From an uncultured Clostridia bacterium (GTDB lineage: Bacteria > Bacillota > Clostridia > Lachnospirales > UBA5962): a stretch of 64,000 nucleotides of DNA. The stretch lies in contig CAMLLW010000004.1 in the NCBI GenBank assembly GCA_946481295.1, positions 1-64,000 on the forward strand, written 5' to 3'. Below are positions 56,696 to 64,000 of this stretch, piece after piece (positions within the stretch are counted from its first letter, which is position 1; each line of letters opens with the position of its first letter). A program made the position numbers and the translations under genes. A model generated the notes under the pieces. It searched no databases. It was not told where the DNA came from and was given only the letters and a program-made list of their open reading frames with translations.

Positions 56696-57976
56696 ATGTA
56701 TAATACTTATGTTGTTGTAGGAACTCAATGGGGAGATGAAGGTAAAGGTAAAGTAATTGATGTTTTATCACCAAAATTAGATTATGTAGTTAGATTCCAA
56801 GGTGGTAATAACGCGGGGCATACAGTTGTAATGAATAATGATAAATTTATTTTACAATTATTACCTTCCGGTATAATAAACTCAAAAGGTAAGTGTATTA
56901 TCGGTGCTGGCGTAGTTGTTGATATAGATGTTTTATTAAAAGAAATAGATCAATTAGAAAAAAGAGGTAAAAATTTAGATAATTTATTTATAGATGAAAG
57001 AGCCCATATTATCATGCCATATCATATAGAAATTGATAAAGCTAAAGAAGAATCTCTTGGAGAAAATAAAATTGGTACTACTCAAAGAGGAATTGGACCT
57101 TGCTATGTTGATAAAATATCTAGAAGTGGTATTAGAATAGGTGACTTACTAGATTTAAATATTTTTAGAGAAAGACTTACTATAACACTTAAAGAAAAAA
57201 ATGATATATTAAGAAGATATAATAAAAATGAATTTAATCTAGAAGAACTTTTTAACAAGTACTCAATATTATCTGAAAAAATAAAAAATAGAATAATAGA
57301 TGCTACAGCAGAAATAAATTATGCTATTGAAGATAATAAAACAGTATTATTCGAAGGTGCACAAGCTCTCATGTTAGATATAGATTATGGTACTTATCCA
57401 TATGTTACATCATCATCACCAACAGCTGGTGGATCAACTGTAGGTACAGGAGTTTCTCCAAAAAAAATCAATAAAATTTTAGGTATAATGAAAGCATATA
57501 CTACTAGAGTTGGTGAAGGACCTTTTCCAACAGAACAAGAAAATGAAATTGGTGATTTACTTAGAAATATAGGTCATGAATTTGGTTCTAATACAGGACG
57601 TCCTAGAAGATGTGGATGGTTAGATTTAGTTATAGGTAAATACGCAACTATGATAAATGGTCTAACAGATATAGTTCTAACAAAATTAGATGTTCTAGAT
57701 TCCTTTGATAAAATTAAAGTTGCAGTAGGTTATAAAATAGATAATAAAGTTTATACTACTTATCCATCAAGTATAAAAGATTTTAAAAATGTTGAAATTA
57801 TATATAAAGAATTTGATGGCTGGAAACAAGATATTAGTAACATTAAAAACTACAATGATTTACCAAGAAATTGTAAACAATATATTGAGTTTATACAAGA
57901 GTATTTAAACTGTCCTATATCTATGATTTCAGTAGGTCCTGATAGAACCCAAAATATATATCTAAAAGAAATTTAA
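56696..57976 (+). CDS. purA: Adenylosuccinate synthetase
   Basis: 426 residues. GTP-binding GTQWGDEGKGKVIDVL, NNAGHTV, TTQRGIGPCYVDK, the LFEGAQALMLDIDYGTYP block and TNTGRPRRCGWLD-type region (here SNTGRPRRCGWLD). Commits IMP to AMP synthesis. ATG with AGGAGGA. Confidence 0.97.
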   Translation: MYNTYVVVGTQWGDEGKGKVIDVLSPKLDYVVRFQGGNNAGHTVVMNNDKFILQLLPSGIINSKGKCIIGAGVVVDIDVLLKEIDQLEKRGKNLDNLFIDERAHIIMPYHIEIDKAKEESLGENKIGTTQRGIGPCYVDKISRSGIRIGDLLDLNIFRERLTITLKEKNDILRRYNKNEFNLEELFNKYSILSEKIKNRIIDATAEINYAIEDNKTVLFEGAQALMLDIDYGTYPYVTSSSPTAGGSTVGTGVSPKKINKILGIMKAYTTRVGEGPFPTEQENEIGDLLRNIGHEFGSNTGRPRRCGWLDLVIGKYATMINGLTDIVLTKLDVLDSFDKIKVAVGYKIDNKVYTTYPSSIKDFKNVEIIYKEFDGWKQDISNIKNYNDLPRNCKQYIEFIQEYLNCPISMISVGPDRTQNIYLKEI

Positions 57977-58282
57977 TTTAAAATAAAATTATTAATTAAT
58001 TCAAAAAATATAAAAAATAGTTCTTAATTAATAAAAATTATAGAACTATTTTTTATATTCTTTATTTTATACTTTAAATAATAAATCATATTAATTACAA
58101 TATTTGATAAAAAAACAATTTTCTATATAATATATTTTAAATAATACCTCTAAATTATGTTTATTTAAATTATATTTATCTCAAACTGTACTAAAAAATA
58201 CAAATCATAAAATTCTAAGTTTAAATCATTTCATTTTATTATATAAAATACATAACTTAAAGAAAGAAGGACAATAATAAAA
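57977..58282. other. Intergenic region with purA terminator
   Basis: 306 bases holding the purA terminator (58009-58058) and, further on, the A/T-rich upstream region of the TetR-type gene. Nothing else recognised. Confidence 0.5.
58009..58058 (+). terminator. Terminator of purA
   Basis: 13-base arms AAAAAATAGTTCT (58012-58024) and its complement (58042-58054), 17-base loop, T-run. Confidence 0.85.
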
Positions 58283-58849
58283 ATGAATAAAAATGAAAAT
58301 ACTAAGTACAAATTAGCAGAAGCAATTAAAATTTGTATGAAAACAAAACCTGTAAATAAAATTACAGTTCAAAATATTGTAGATAACTGTGGTCTGACAC
58401 GTCAAACATTTTATCGTAATTTTACAGATAAATATGATTTAATAAATTGGTATTTTGACAAATTAATTATTAAATCATTTTCAGAAGTAGGTATAAATAA
58501 ATCACTTAAAGAGAGTTTAGAAGAAAAATTTAAGTTTATGGAAAAAGAAAAATTATTTTTTACAGAAGCATTTAGAGCAGATGACTATAATTCACTAAAA
58601 GAACATGATTTTAAAATAATTATGAATCTATATAAAGAACTTATTAAAACAAAAACTAAAAAACCTATAGTAGAAGAAATTGAAATTTTACTTGAAATGT
58701 ATTGTAGAGAATCTGTTTATATAACTGTTAAATGGGTATTTTCTGGTATGAAAAAAACACCAATTGAAATGACAGAAATTTTAATAGATGCTATACCGCC
58801 TAAACTTGAATACATACTAAATAATATTAACAGTAATGAATCTAATTAA
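58283..58849 (+). CDS. TetR-type transcription regulator
   Basis: 188 residues. N-terminal helix-turn-helix (KITVQNIVDNCGLTRQTFYRNFTDKYDLINWYF) of the TetR/DhaS-like subgroup, followed by an all-helical ligand/dimer domain of atypical sequence. ATG with AGAAGGA 13 bases upstream, longer than usual. The target is unknown; the inverted repeat downstream at 58885-58908 and the following genes are candidates. Confidence 0.88.
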   Translation: MNKNENTKYKLAEAIKICMKTKPVNKITVQNIVDNCGLTRQTFYRNFTDKYDLINWYFDKLIIKSFSEVGINKSLKESLEEKFKFMEKEKLFFTEAFRADDYNSLKEHDFKIIMNLYKELIKTKTKKPIVEEIEILLEMYCRESVYITVKWVFSGMKKTPIEMTEILIDAIPPKLEYILNNINSNESN

Positions 58850-58884
58850 AATTAAATAAAAATATATAATATATTTATTTAATT

Positions 58885-58908
58885 GTTACAAAAAGAATAA
58901 TTTGTAAC
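58885..58908. promoter_or_regulatory. Inverted repeat GTTACAAA-N8-TTTGTAAC
   Basis: Perfect 8-base arms with an 8-base spacer between the TetR-type gene and a 19-codon ORF. It could be the regulator's operator or a weak terminator (it is followed by T-rich sequence). The half-sites are opposite in orientation to the hcp operator, so it is not the same site type. Confidence 0.45.
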
Positions 58909-58976
58909 TTTATTATTTTAACAATAGTTATTACAATAATAACAATAGAGAATGTATTATAAAGGAGAATATTATT

Positions 58977-59036
58977 ATGACTGATAAAATTTTTAATGAA
59001 ATAAAAAAAGCTTTAAAAAGTGATTTACTGTATTAA
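58977..59036 (+). CDS. 19-residue ORF, short peptide or gene remnant
   Basis: ATG at 58977 preceded by AAAGGAG at good spacing; encodes MTDKIFNEIKKALKSDLLY then TAA. Lys-rich and amphipathic. The strong ribosome site is unusual for chance in this AT-rich DNA. It might be a leader or toxin-like peptide or the start of a decayed gene. Confidence 0.35.
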   Translation: MTDKIFNEIKKALKSDLLY

Positions 59037-59207
59037 AAATATATAATTACAAATATTTTATATTATTTATTTTAATATTAATACAAATAAAATAAACTCA
59101 TAAGATCGGTTATTCTAAATACTTAAAATTTGGATTAATAAAATTATAATATATATTGTGAAAATTTAAACTAACTTATAATTTATACTTTAAAATACAG
59201 AAAATAC

Positions 59208-59336
59208 ACTTTTTAAATAATAATTTAAAAGTTCCGTAATGCTGAAAAACTGTGGGGGTTACAAAACGGAAAATTATATATGTATTAAGCATAGTAAGAA
59301 ATTGTATAATAAATATATAATTTCTTACGTAATTTG
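59208..59336 (+). ncRNA. Candidate structured RNA upstream of the nicotinamidase-like gene
   Basis: Three structural units lie in the 5' region of the gene at 59410. First, hairpin ACTTTTTAAAT/ATTTAAAAGT (59208-59232). Second, a stem TTCCGT (59232-59237) / ACGGAA (59266-59271) enclosing a conspicuously G-rich loop with TGTGGGGG and a competing GTAA/TTAC pairing. Third, a hairpin GTAAGAAATT/AATTTCTTAC at about 59299-59335. The G-rich loop stands out in otherwise A/T-only sequence. It matches no riboswitch class I can recall. Confidence 0.4.
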
Positions 59337-59409
59337 TTATACAAAACATAAAAAATAATCCAAAAGTTTACAATGAAATATGAACTACTAGTATATTTGG
59401 AGGTATTTT

Positions 59410-59922
59410 ATGAAAAAACTATTGGTTATAGTTGATATGCAAAATGATTTTATTGATGGATCTTTAGGAACAATTGAAGCAAAAAACATAGTTAAAAATG
59501 TTAAAAATAAAATAGAAAAATACATAGATTCTAAAGATGAAATTATATTTACTTTAGATACACATTTTGAAAATTACTTAGAAACACAAGAAGGTAAAAA
59601 TTTACCTATCAAACACTGTATTAAAAATTCAGAAGGATGGCAACTACATAAATCTTTACAAAATTTTAATGCAAAAAAGTTTGAAAAGAATACTTTTGCT
59701 AGTTTAGAACTTAGTAAATATATATCTAAAAATAACTACAGCTCTATAGAATTAGTTGGCCTATGTACAGATGTTTGTGTTATTTCTAATGCTTTATTAA
59801 TTAAAGCAACTGTCCCTGAAATTCCTATATTAGTTGATTCTAAATGCTGTGCTGGTGTTACTGTAGAAAGCCATAAAAATGCTTTATATTCAATGAAAAT
59901 GTGTCAAATTCAAGTTATATAA
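59410..59922 (+). CDS. Nicotinamidase-like cysteine hydrolase (isochorismatase fold)
   Basis: 170 residues. Triad D9 (VIVDMQNDF), K93 (FEKNTF) and C123 (GLCTDVCV), plus the metal ligands D50, H52 and H69 (DTHFENY; LPIKHC) that mark true nicotinamidases (PncA) within the isochorismatase superfamily. TxEGKxLP-like EGKNLP also fits. Converts nicotinamide to nicotinate for NAD salvage, which connects with nadE at 49830. ATG with TTGGAGG. Preceded by a 370-base noncoding stretch with possible RNA structure. Confidence 0.87.
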   Translation: MKKLLVIVDMQNDFIDGSLGTIEAKNIVKNVKNKIEKYIDSKDEIIFTLDTHFENYLETQEGKNLPIKHCIKNSEGWQLHKSLQNFNAKKFEKNTFASLELSKYISKNNYSSIELVGLCTDVCVISNALLIKATVPEIPILVDSKCCAGVTVESHKNALYSMKMCQIQVI

Positions 59923-59931
59923 TTTTAAGTA

Positions 59932-59961
59932 AAAGGGATATCTTCTAAGATACCCCTTTGC
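59932..59961. terminator. Hairpin after the nicotinamidase-like gene
   Basis: AAAGGGATATCTT (59932-59944) / AAGATACCCCTTT (59947-59959), one mismatch. The T-run is weak, so it may be a poor terminator. Confidence 0.55.
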
Positions 59962-60040
59962 TTAATAATTTTACTATATAAAAGTTATTTGTCACAAAAC
60001 TTTAATATCACTATTATGTTCACTTAAAGTTTTATACAAT

Positions 60041-60985
60041 TTATTCTATTGTTTTAAATTTTAATTCTTTATATTTTTTAAGTCTTTCTGAAACTATTTT
60101 TCTTCTTTCTGGATCAGCAAAGAATGCACCTTGTGTTTGTTTAATTTCTTCTACATGTGTTTCTCTTCCTGCTACAGTTGTTCTATCTTTTAAAAGACCA
60201 TTTTCTTGAATTACAAATTTCCATTTTCCATCTTCAGTTTTTTCAAGTGTTCCACCTGCTCCACAAACTTGACATTCTACTGGATAGAATATTCCATCCC
60301 ATTGATCTTCTCCAAGAACTAATGCATTTGAATGACAATTTGGACACCATCCCATGTCTTCTTCTCCTAACCATTTACGTTCTTCAGCTGGAGTGTTTAC
60401 AGAAGTCATAATGTTTTCTCCTAATTTTCTAACTCTTTGCATCATATCATCATCAAGTAAACATTGTGCTGGAGCTGGTACACGTGTTGCAAGATACATA
60501 TCTATAACTTGGAAACTTGTCATAAACATAGCTGCTTGCATAGATTCTAACGCCATAGATTGCCATGTTCTTGTTGAACCTCCTACTGCGATTAAAGCAG
60601 CTACTCTATCTTTATGTTCTATAGCTCCAATTGATTCTAAGAATGCTGTTTCATAACTTATACTTCTTTGAGCAAATCTACTAAAAACTGAACATGCCAT
60701 TAAATCATATGTTGGTACAGAGCATATAATAGCATCAGCATCAAGTACAACTTTCATTAATTTATCTTTATCATCTTTATTTTTTAATATACAACCTTTG
60801 TCTTTTCCTTGAGACATATTTTGTGTACATACTGTACATCCTGTACAATCTAAAACTTCATAATTTCTTAAATTAATCATTGTAACATCTGCTCCAGCTT
60901 CTTGACATGCTAAAAGAGCTTCTTTTAATAAAACCTCACTATTTCCGTTAGGTCTACCTGCAGTTATTCCTAAAATCTTTTTCAT
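60041..60985 (-). CDS. Iron-sulfur flavoprotein / NAD(P)H:FMN reductase-like protein with zinc-ribbon tail
   Basis: 314 residues. Flavodoxin-like FMN domain with GITAGRPNGNSEVLLKEAL (phosphate loop), then a Cys-rich segment C-T-G-C-T-V-C (in DCTGCTVCTQ) plus a further Cys, typical of a [4Fe-4S] flavoprotein; PTYDLMACSVFSRFAQR follows. The C-terminal third has a zinc-ribbon-like CPNC...CQVCGAGG. Composition is noticeably less A/T-rich and richer in Trp than neighbours. Single gene with TATAAT at 61064-61069 on the minus strand. Confidence 0.85.
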   Translation of the reverse strand: MKKILGITAGRPNGNSEVLLKEALLACQEAGADVTMINLRNYEVLDCTGCTVCTQNMSQGKDKGCILKNKDDKDKLMKVVLDADAIICSVPTYDLMACSVFSRFAQRSISYETAFLESIGAIEHKDRVAALIAVGGSTRTWQSMALESMQAAMFMTSFQVIDMYLATRVPAPAQCLLDDDMMQRVRKLGENIMTSVNTPAEERKWLGEEDMGWCPNCHSNALVLGEDQWDGIFYPVECQVCGAGGTLEKTEDGKWKFVIQENGLLKDRTTVAGRETHVEEIKQTQGAFFADPERRKIVSERLKKYKELKFKTIE

Positions 60986-61372
60986 TATATTTTCCCCTTT
61001 TTTAAAGATTTATAATAAATTAAATCTCATTACTTTATTAAATAAAACTTGTCCAACTTATAAATTATACTATATGAGATCCGTTTAAATAAATTTTAGC
61101 ACATTTAAAATTTTTATAAAATATACATAATATTTAAAAATTTTAATCAATAAAAGTAGTTTTTAAAGCTTTATTACAATACTATTTTTAATAGTAGCCT
61201 TAAAATTTTTGTGAACTATTTATATTGCAATTTTTGAAAAATTGCTTCTCGCAATTTTATAGTAATGATAAAATTGTTATAATTTAATGTAAATAAACTA
61301 ATATTTTTATAAAAATTATACATTATAAGTAAAATAAAAAAGTATAGTTGTAAACTACTATACTTTTTTATT
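60986..61372. other. Intergenic region between flavoprotein and antiporter genes
   Basis: 387 bases. Holds TATAAT for the flavoprotein gene (61064-61069, minus), a palindrome at 61227-61245, a further half-site at 61251-61259 and the antiporter terminator (61331-61374). ATCTCAT (61024-61030) and ATGAGAT (61074-61080) flank the promoter. No ORF. Confidence 0.5.
61227..61259. promoter_or_regulatory. GCAATTTTT palindrome with an extra half-site
   Basis: Perfect 9-base arms GCAATTTTT / AAAAATTGC around one G (61227-61245), and a third copy GCAATTTTA at 61251-61259. Lies about 160 bases upstream of the flavoprotein promoter and between two genes of the same strand. Possible regulator site; not matched elsewhere in the window. 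Confidence 0.4.
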
Positions 61373-61374
61373 TT
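61331..61374 (-). terminator. Terminator of the antiporter gene
   Basis: Arms of up to 18 bases (61331-61348, 61357-61374), core AGTATAGT/ACTATACT, 8-base loop; U-run on the minus strand. Confidence 0.85.
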
Positions 61375-63388
61375 ATTTATAATCTTCATCTTGCAATAAA
61401 ACTAATTCGGCGTTAGAAATAATAATATATAATTCTCTGGCAAGTTCAGAAGAAATTTCTTTACTTGATAAACATTTTTGTACGAAAAAATATTGAAATC
61501 TAAATGCTCCTACTATTAATCTATTCTCTACTTTTATATTCTCTTCACTTATCATCATAGCATCTTTTTGAAAAATACTGTGTTTTATACTGTACATTGA
61601 AATTAAATAAGATAAAATATTATTATCTGTCTTACCAAAGTTCTGTAATTTATCAAGATAATTTTTTACTACTGTATATGCAATCATATCTAATTTAGCT
61701 AAAATTCTAGAATCTTCTTTAGAAAAGTAGTATCCTTTATTTACACCTAAACTTCTAGAACCTTTTATAGCTTCTTTTAATAACTTGCGCTCTATTACTT
61801 TAGATTTACTAATATTTTCATAAAATTTATTTTGAACACCTATATAAAAATTAATCAATCTTTCAGAAACATTATATTTACCAATATAAGTAAAAACTTC
61901 GTTGTTTTCTATTTCCTTAATTTGAACTAAAATTTTATAAAAATCTTCATTAAATTCAATATGGTGATTTACATATAAGTCTTTTTGACTTTCTATTAAT
62001 AAATATAAACTTCGTAATTCTTGCTCTGTAGCCTCTAATTTATCTAAATTTGATAATGTATAGTCTATCATTTTATCTCTATACTTAGTAAGATCATCAT
62101 TAGTAAAAGGTTTTATAGATTTAGGTAAAAATTTATAGTATATAAATGGCACAATTATGCTAAATATAACAACTAAAATAATAACATACATTAATTCTAA
62201 TTGGTCAATATATGATATCCCCTTCATAACTTCAGGTACTAAAAATAATATTGCTATTGTAATTGATCCATGTATTCCACTTACAGCAAATAATCTACTA
62301 TCGCTATCAGAAATTTTTACACTATGGTATTTTTTTGTTATATATCTTATTAAAAAATATCTTATAGATATAATTATCATATAAATTAATAATGCTATAA
62401 ACGTATATTTAATAATATCTATTCTAGTATTTTTAAGCTCATTAAAAATTTTATATATATATAGTCCTAATATTATAAAAATTATACCGTTTAAAAAATT
62501 GCTTATTATATCCCATATTGATTTGGTAACAATTTGTAATCTAGAAGAATTTAGTTGTATAAAATTTTTCTCATAAGCTTGTACATTTCCAGCTGTAACA
62601 ACAGCAATTAAACCAGAAACACCTATATGTTCTGCAAATAAATATATTATAAATGGTGTTATTAAATTATAAGGAACTAATATAGAATTTTCTGGAGCAA
62701 AATTATGTTTTAATTTTACTCTTATATAAACAACTAAACTCCCTAAAATAATACCTAAAATTAATCCACCAAATAAAATTTTTGAAAATTCAAACATACT
62801 ATTTAAAATTTTAAATTTTCCTAGTACATAAGATGTTGCAGATATAGAAAATAAAATAAGTCCTATATCATCATTAAAAAAACTATCTTTTTCTAAATAA
62901 TATTTGACTTTTTCAGGTATAATTCTTCCATTAGATAGTAAATTTACTGCATTTAAATCTGTAGGAATAAGTACAGATGCTAAGATAATACCCAAGAGAG
63001 CAGAATGGGATTCAAAAATATATTTAACTAATATACTAACTATTATAATATTAGCTATAGCTAAAACAAGCGATAAAAAAAATCCAATTTTAAAATTATT
63101 AATTAATTCTTTATGACTTGTAAAAACTACTTTATTTTGACCTTCATTAAATAATAATGGCACTATAACCATAATCATAAAAACTTCTGGGTTTATATCT
63201 ATTTCATTAAAAAATAATGTTGCAATTATAATTCCAATAAAAACTTGAATAGGAATTAATGAAATTTTATGATTTAATATTTCATAGATTAAATTAGAGA
63301 TAAATGTTGCGATAAGTAGCCATAGTAATACTGAAACATTTATATTTACCACACCTTTCACATACTTAATTAAATATAAACAGTACAA
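61373..63388 (-). CDS. CPA1-type Na+/H+ antiporter with long cytoplasmic tail
   Basis: Up to 671 residues. About twelve membrane segments in residues 15-410, including the ion-site block SVLIPTDLNAVNLL and DSFFNDDIGLILFS (NDD-type acidic pair typical of the family), then a soluble tail of about 250 residues, helical and Lys/Glu-rich, of a kind that can sense pH or bind ligands. The start is unsure: the longest frame begins at a TTG (63388) without a ribosome site, while GAAAGGTG and an ATG further on are out of frame with one another. Confidence 0.87.
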   Translation of the reverse strand: MYCLYLIKYVKGVVNINVSVLLWLLIATFISNLIYEILNHKISLIPIQVFIGIIIATLFFNEIDINPEVFMIMVIVPLLFNEGQNKVVFTSHKELINNFKIGFFLSLVLAIANIIIVSILVKYIFESHSALLGIILASVLIPTDLNAVNLLSNGRIIPEKVKYYLEKDSFFNDDIGLILFSISATSYVLGKFKILNSMFEFSKILFGGLILGIILGSLVVYIRVKLKHNFAPENSILVPYNLITPFIIYLFAEHIGVSGLIAVVTAGNVQAYEKNFIQLNSSRLQIVTKSIWDIISNFLNGIIFIILGLYIYKIFNELKNTRIDIIKYTFIALLIYMIIISIRYFLIRYITKKYHSVKISDSDSRLFAVSGIHGSITIAILFLVPEVMKGISYIDQLELMYVIILVVIFSIIVPFIYYKFLPKSIKPFTNDDLTKYRDKMIDYTLSNLDKLEATEQELRSLYLLIESQKDLYVNHHIEFNEDFYKILVQIKEIENNEVFTYIGKYNVSERLINFYIGVQNKFYENISKSKVIERKLLKEAIKGSRSLGVNKGYYFSKEDSRILAKLDMIAYTVVKNYLDKLQNFGKTDNNILSYLISMYSIKHSIFQKDAMMISEENIKVENRLIVGAFRFQYFFVQKCLSSKEISSELARELYIIISNAELVLLQDEDYK

Positions 63389-63563
63389 TTTTTATCGGAT
63401 ATTTATATTAAAGTCATTAAAAAATAATATTTAATAAAAAATATAACTTATAGTAATAATATATAAATAAATATAATTGTAGAAAAATTTAATGTTATAA
63501 TATATACTTAAGTGAAATTAAAATACAAAATATAAAATTACAATAGTAATTACAGAGGTAAAT

Positions 63564-64000
63564 ATGAATGAATATTTGTTAACTTATGAAAAATTCTCAA
63601 GTTTTATTGTTTCTATAATATATATAATTAACTTTATAACTATAGTAACAATTTTATTTCTAGAGAAAAAAGATCCTTCTAGAAGTTTTATGTGGATAAT
63701 AGTAATATCAATTATGCCAATTATAGGCTTCTTTGCATATTTATTCTTTGGACGTGGCTTTAAAGTTAGTCTGCAAAAAAAATTAAAATTAAAAAAAATA
63801 CTAGAAAAAAAGTATTCTATCCCTGAAAATAATAATAATATGTATCCTGTAAATAATATAGGACCATTTGAATTTAACGATAAATCAGCAGAAAATAATA
63901 TTCAATTAATAAATATGTTTTATAACATAAATAACAGTGTATTTACACAAAATAATACTGTAAAAGTATTTCCAAGTGCACAAGATAAATTTAAATATTT
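63564..64000 (+). CDS. cls: Cardiolipin synthase, N-terminal part (cut by window edge)
   Basis: ATG at 63564 with AGAGGT before it; 145 codons visible, then the window ends. Two N-terminal membrane helices (IVSIIYIINFITIVTILFL and FMWIIVISIMPIIGFFAYLFF) with the conserved KKDPSRSFMW and GRGF loop between and after them are diagnostic of bacterial Cls. The HKD catalytic motifs lie beyond the edge. Makes cardiolipin from phosphatidylglycerol. Confidence 0.88.
   Translation, partial: MNEYLLTYEKFSSFIVSIIYIINFITIVTILFLEKKDPSRSFMWIIVISIMPIIGFFAYLFFGRGFKVSLQKKLKLKKILEKKYSIPENNNNMYPVNNIGPFEFNDKSAENNIQLINMFYNINNSVFTQNNTVKVFPSAQDKFKY

Noticed and set aside
59225-59275. Assignment of the G-rich element to a known riboswitch (fluoride, preQ1, c-di-GMP, ZTP)
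   Set aside because: Conserved core sequences of these classes are not present, so it is left as an unclassified candidate.
1-64000. Mobile elements, prophage, CRISPR arrays or restriction/defence islands
   Set aside because: Scanned for transposases, integrases, direct-repeat arrays and defence proteins; none seen. The window is essentially core chromosome.

Overview
The window reads as chromosome from a very low-G+C (by eye roughly one quarter G+C), anaerobic, endospore-forming member of the Clostridia. The pointers are dipicolinate synthase genes (dpaA/dpaB), a hydroxylamine reductase (hcp) with the cysteine spacing of strict anaerobes, diaminopimelate-type lysine genes, the Firmicutes L20 leader RNA in front of infC-rpmI-rplT, strong AGGAGG ribosome sites and many TTG/GTG starts. 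A family-level placement near Peptostreptococcaceae or Clostridiaceae is inference only. I see no insertion sequence, prophage, CRISPR array, rRNA operon or replication origin.

Layout. 1-3196: sbcC (cut by the left edge) and sbcD on the minus strand. 3269-5273: a CPBP membrane protease, a small charged protein and a secreted protein with a C-I-H-F motif. 5285-8168: pseudouridine catabolism (psuK-psuG) and trmB. 8194-11160: a nitrosative-stress block (hemerythrin, hcp, Crp/Fnr regulator) with a textbook class II operator/promoter in front of hcp. 11485-13663: a YihY membrane protein facing infC-rpmI-rplT with its L20 leader. 13709-16575: an unusual cluster of a cytoplasmic-type subtilase, three small proteins sharing a helical repeat, and a 54-residue Met/Gly-rich peptide. 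16577-19360: asd-dapA-dapB. 19370-25334: a nucleotide-sugar epimerase, a Ca-type P-type ATPase, a TPR membrane protein and murA.

25456-34677: two giant secreted fibronectin-III proteins in tandem, probably cell-surface. 34881-36391: a tRNA-Arg(CCG) and two unrecognised genes. 36531-41774: a heterodimeric ABC exporter with one degenerate ATP site, then hflX. 41797-46021: a poly-HAMP chemoreceptor, an LCP cell-wall ligase and a small lipoprotein. 46218-49808: a GNAT acetyltransferase, dpaB/dpaA, a YigZ protein and yebC. 49830-53398: nadE and a short CstA transporter. 53983-57976: two tandem SDR oxidoreductases, hpt and purA. 58283-59922: a TetR-type regulator, a 19-codon ORF, a candidate structured RNA and a nicotinamidase-like hydrolase. 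60041-64000: an iron-sulfur flavoprotein of less AT-rich composition, a Na+/H+ antiporter and the start of cardiolipin synthase.

Most of the window is ordinary housekeeping sequence with compact convergent terminators. The parts that best reward follow-up are the subtilase/helical-repeat/Met-rich-peptide cluster (13.7-16.6 kb), the possible regulatory RNA ahead of the nicotinamidase gene (59.2 kb), the tandem giant surface proteins, and the hcp regulatory site. None of these is proven novel from sequence alone.
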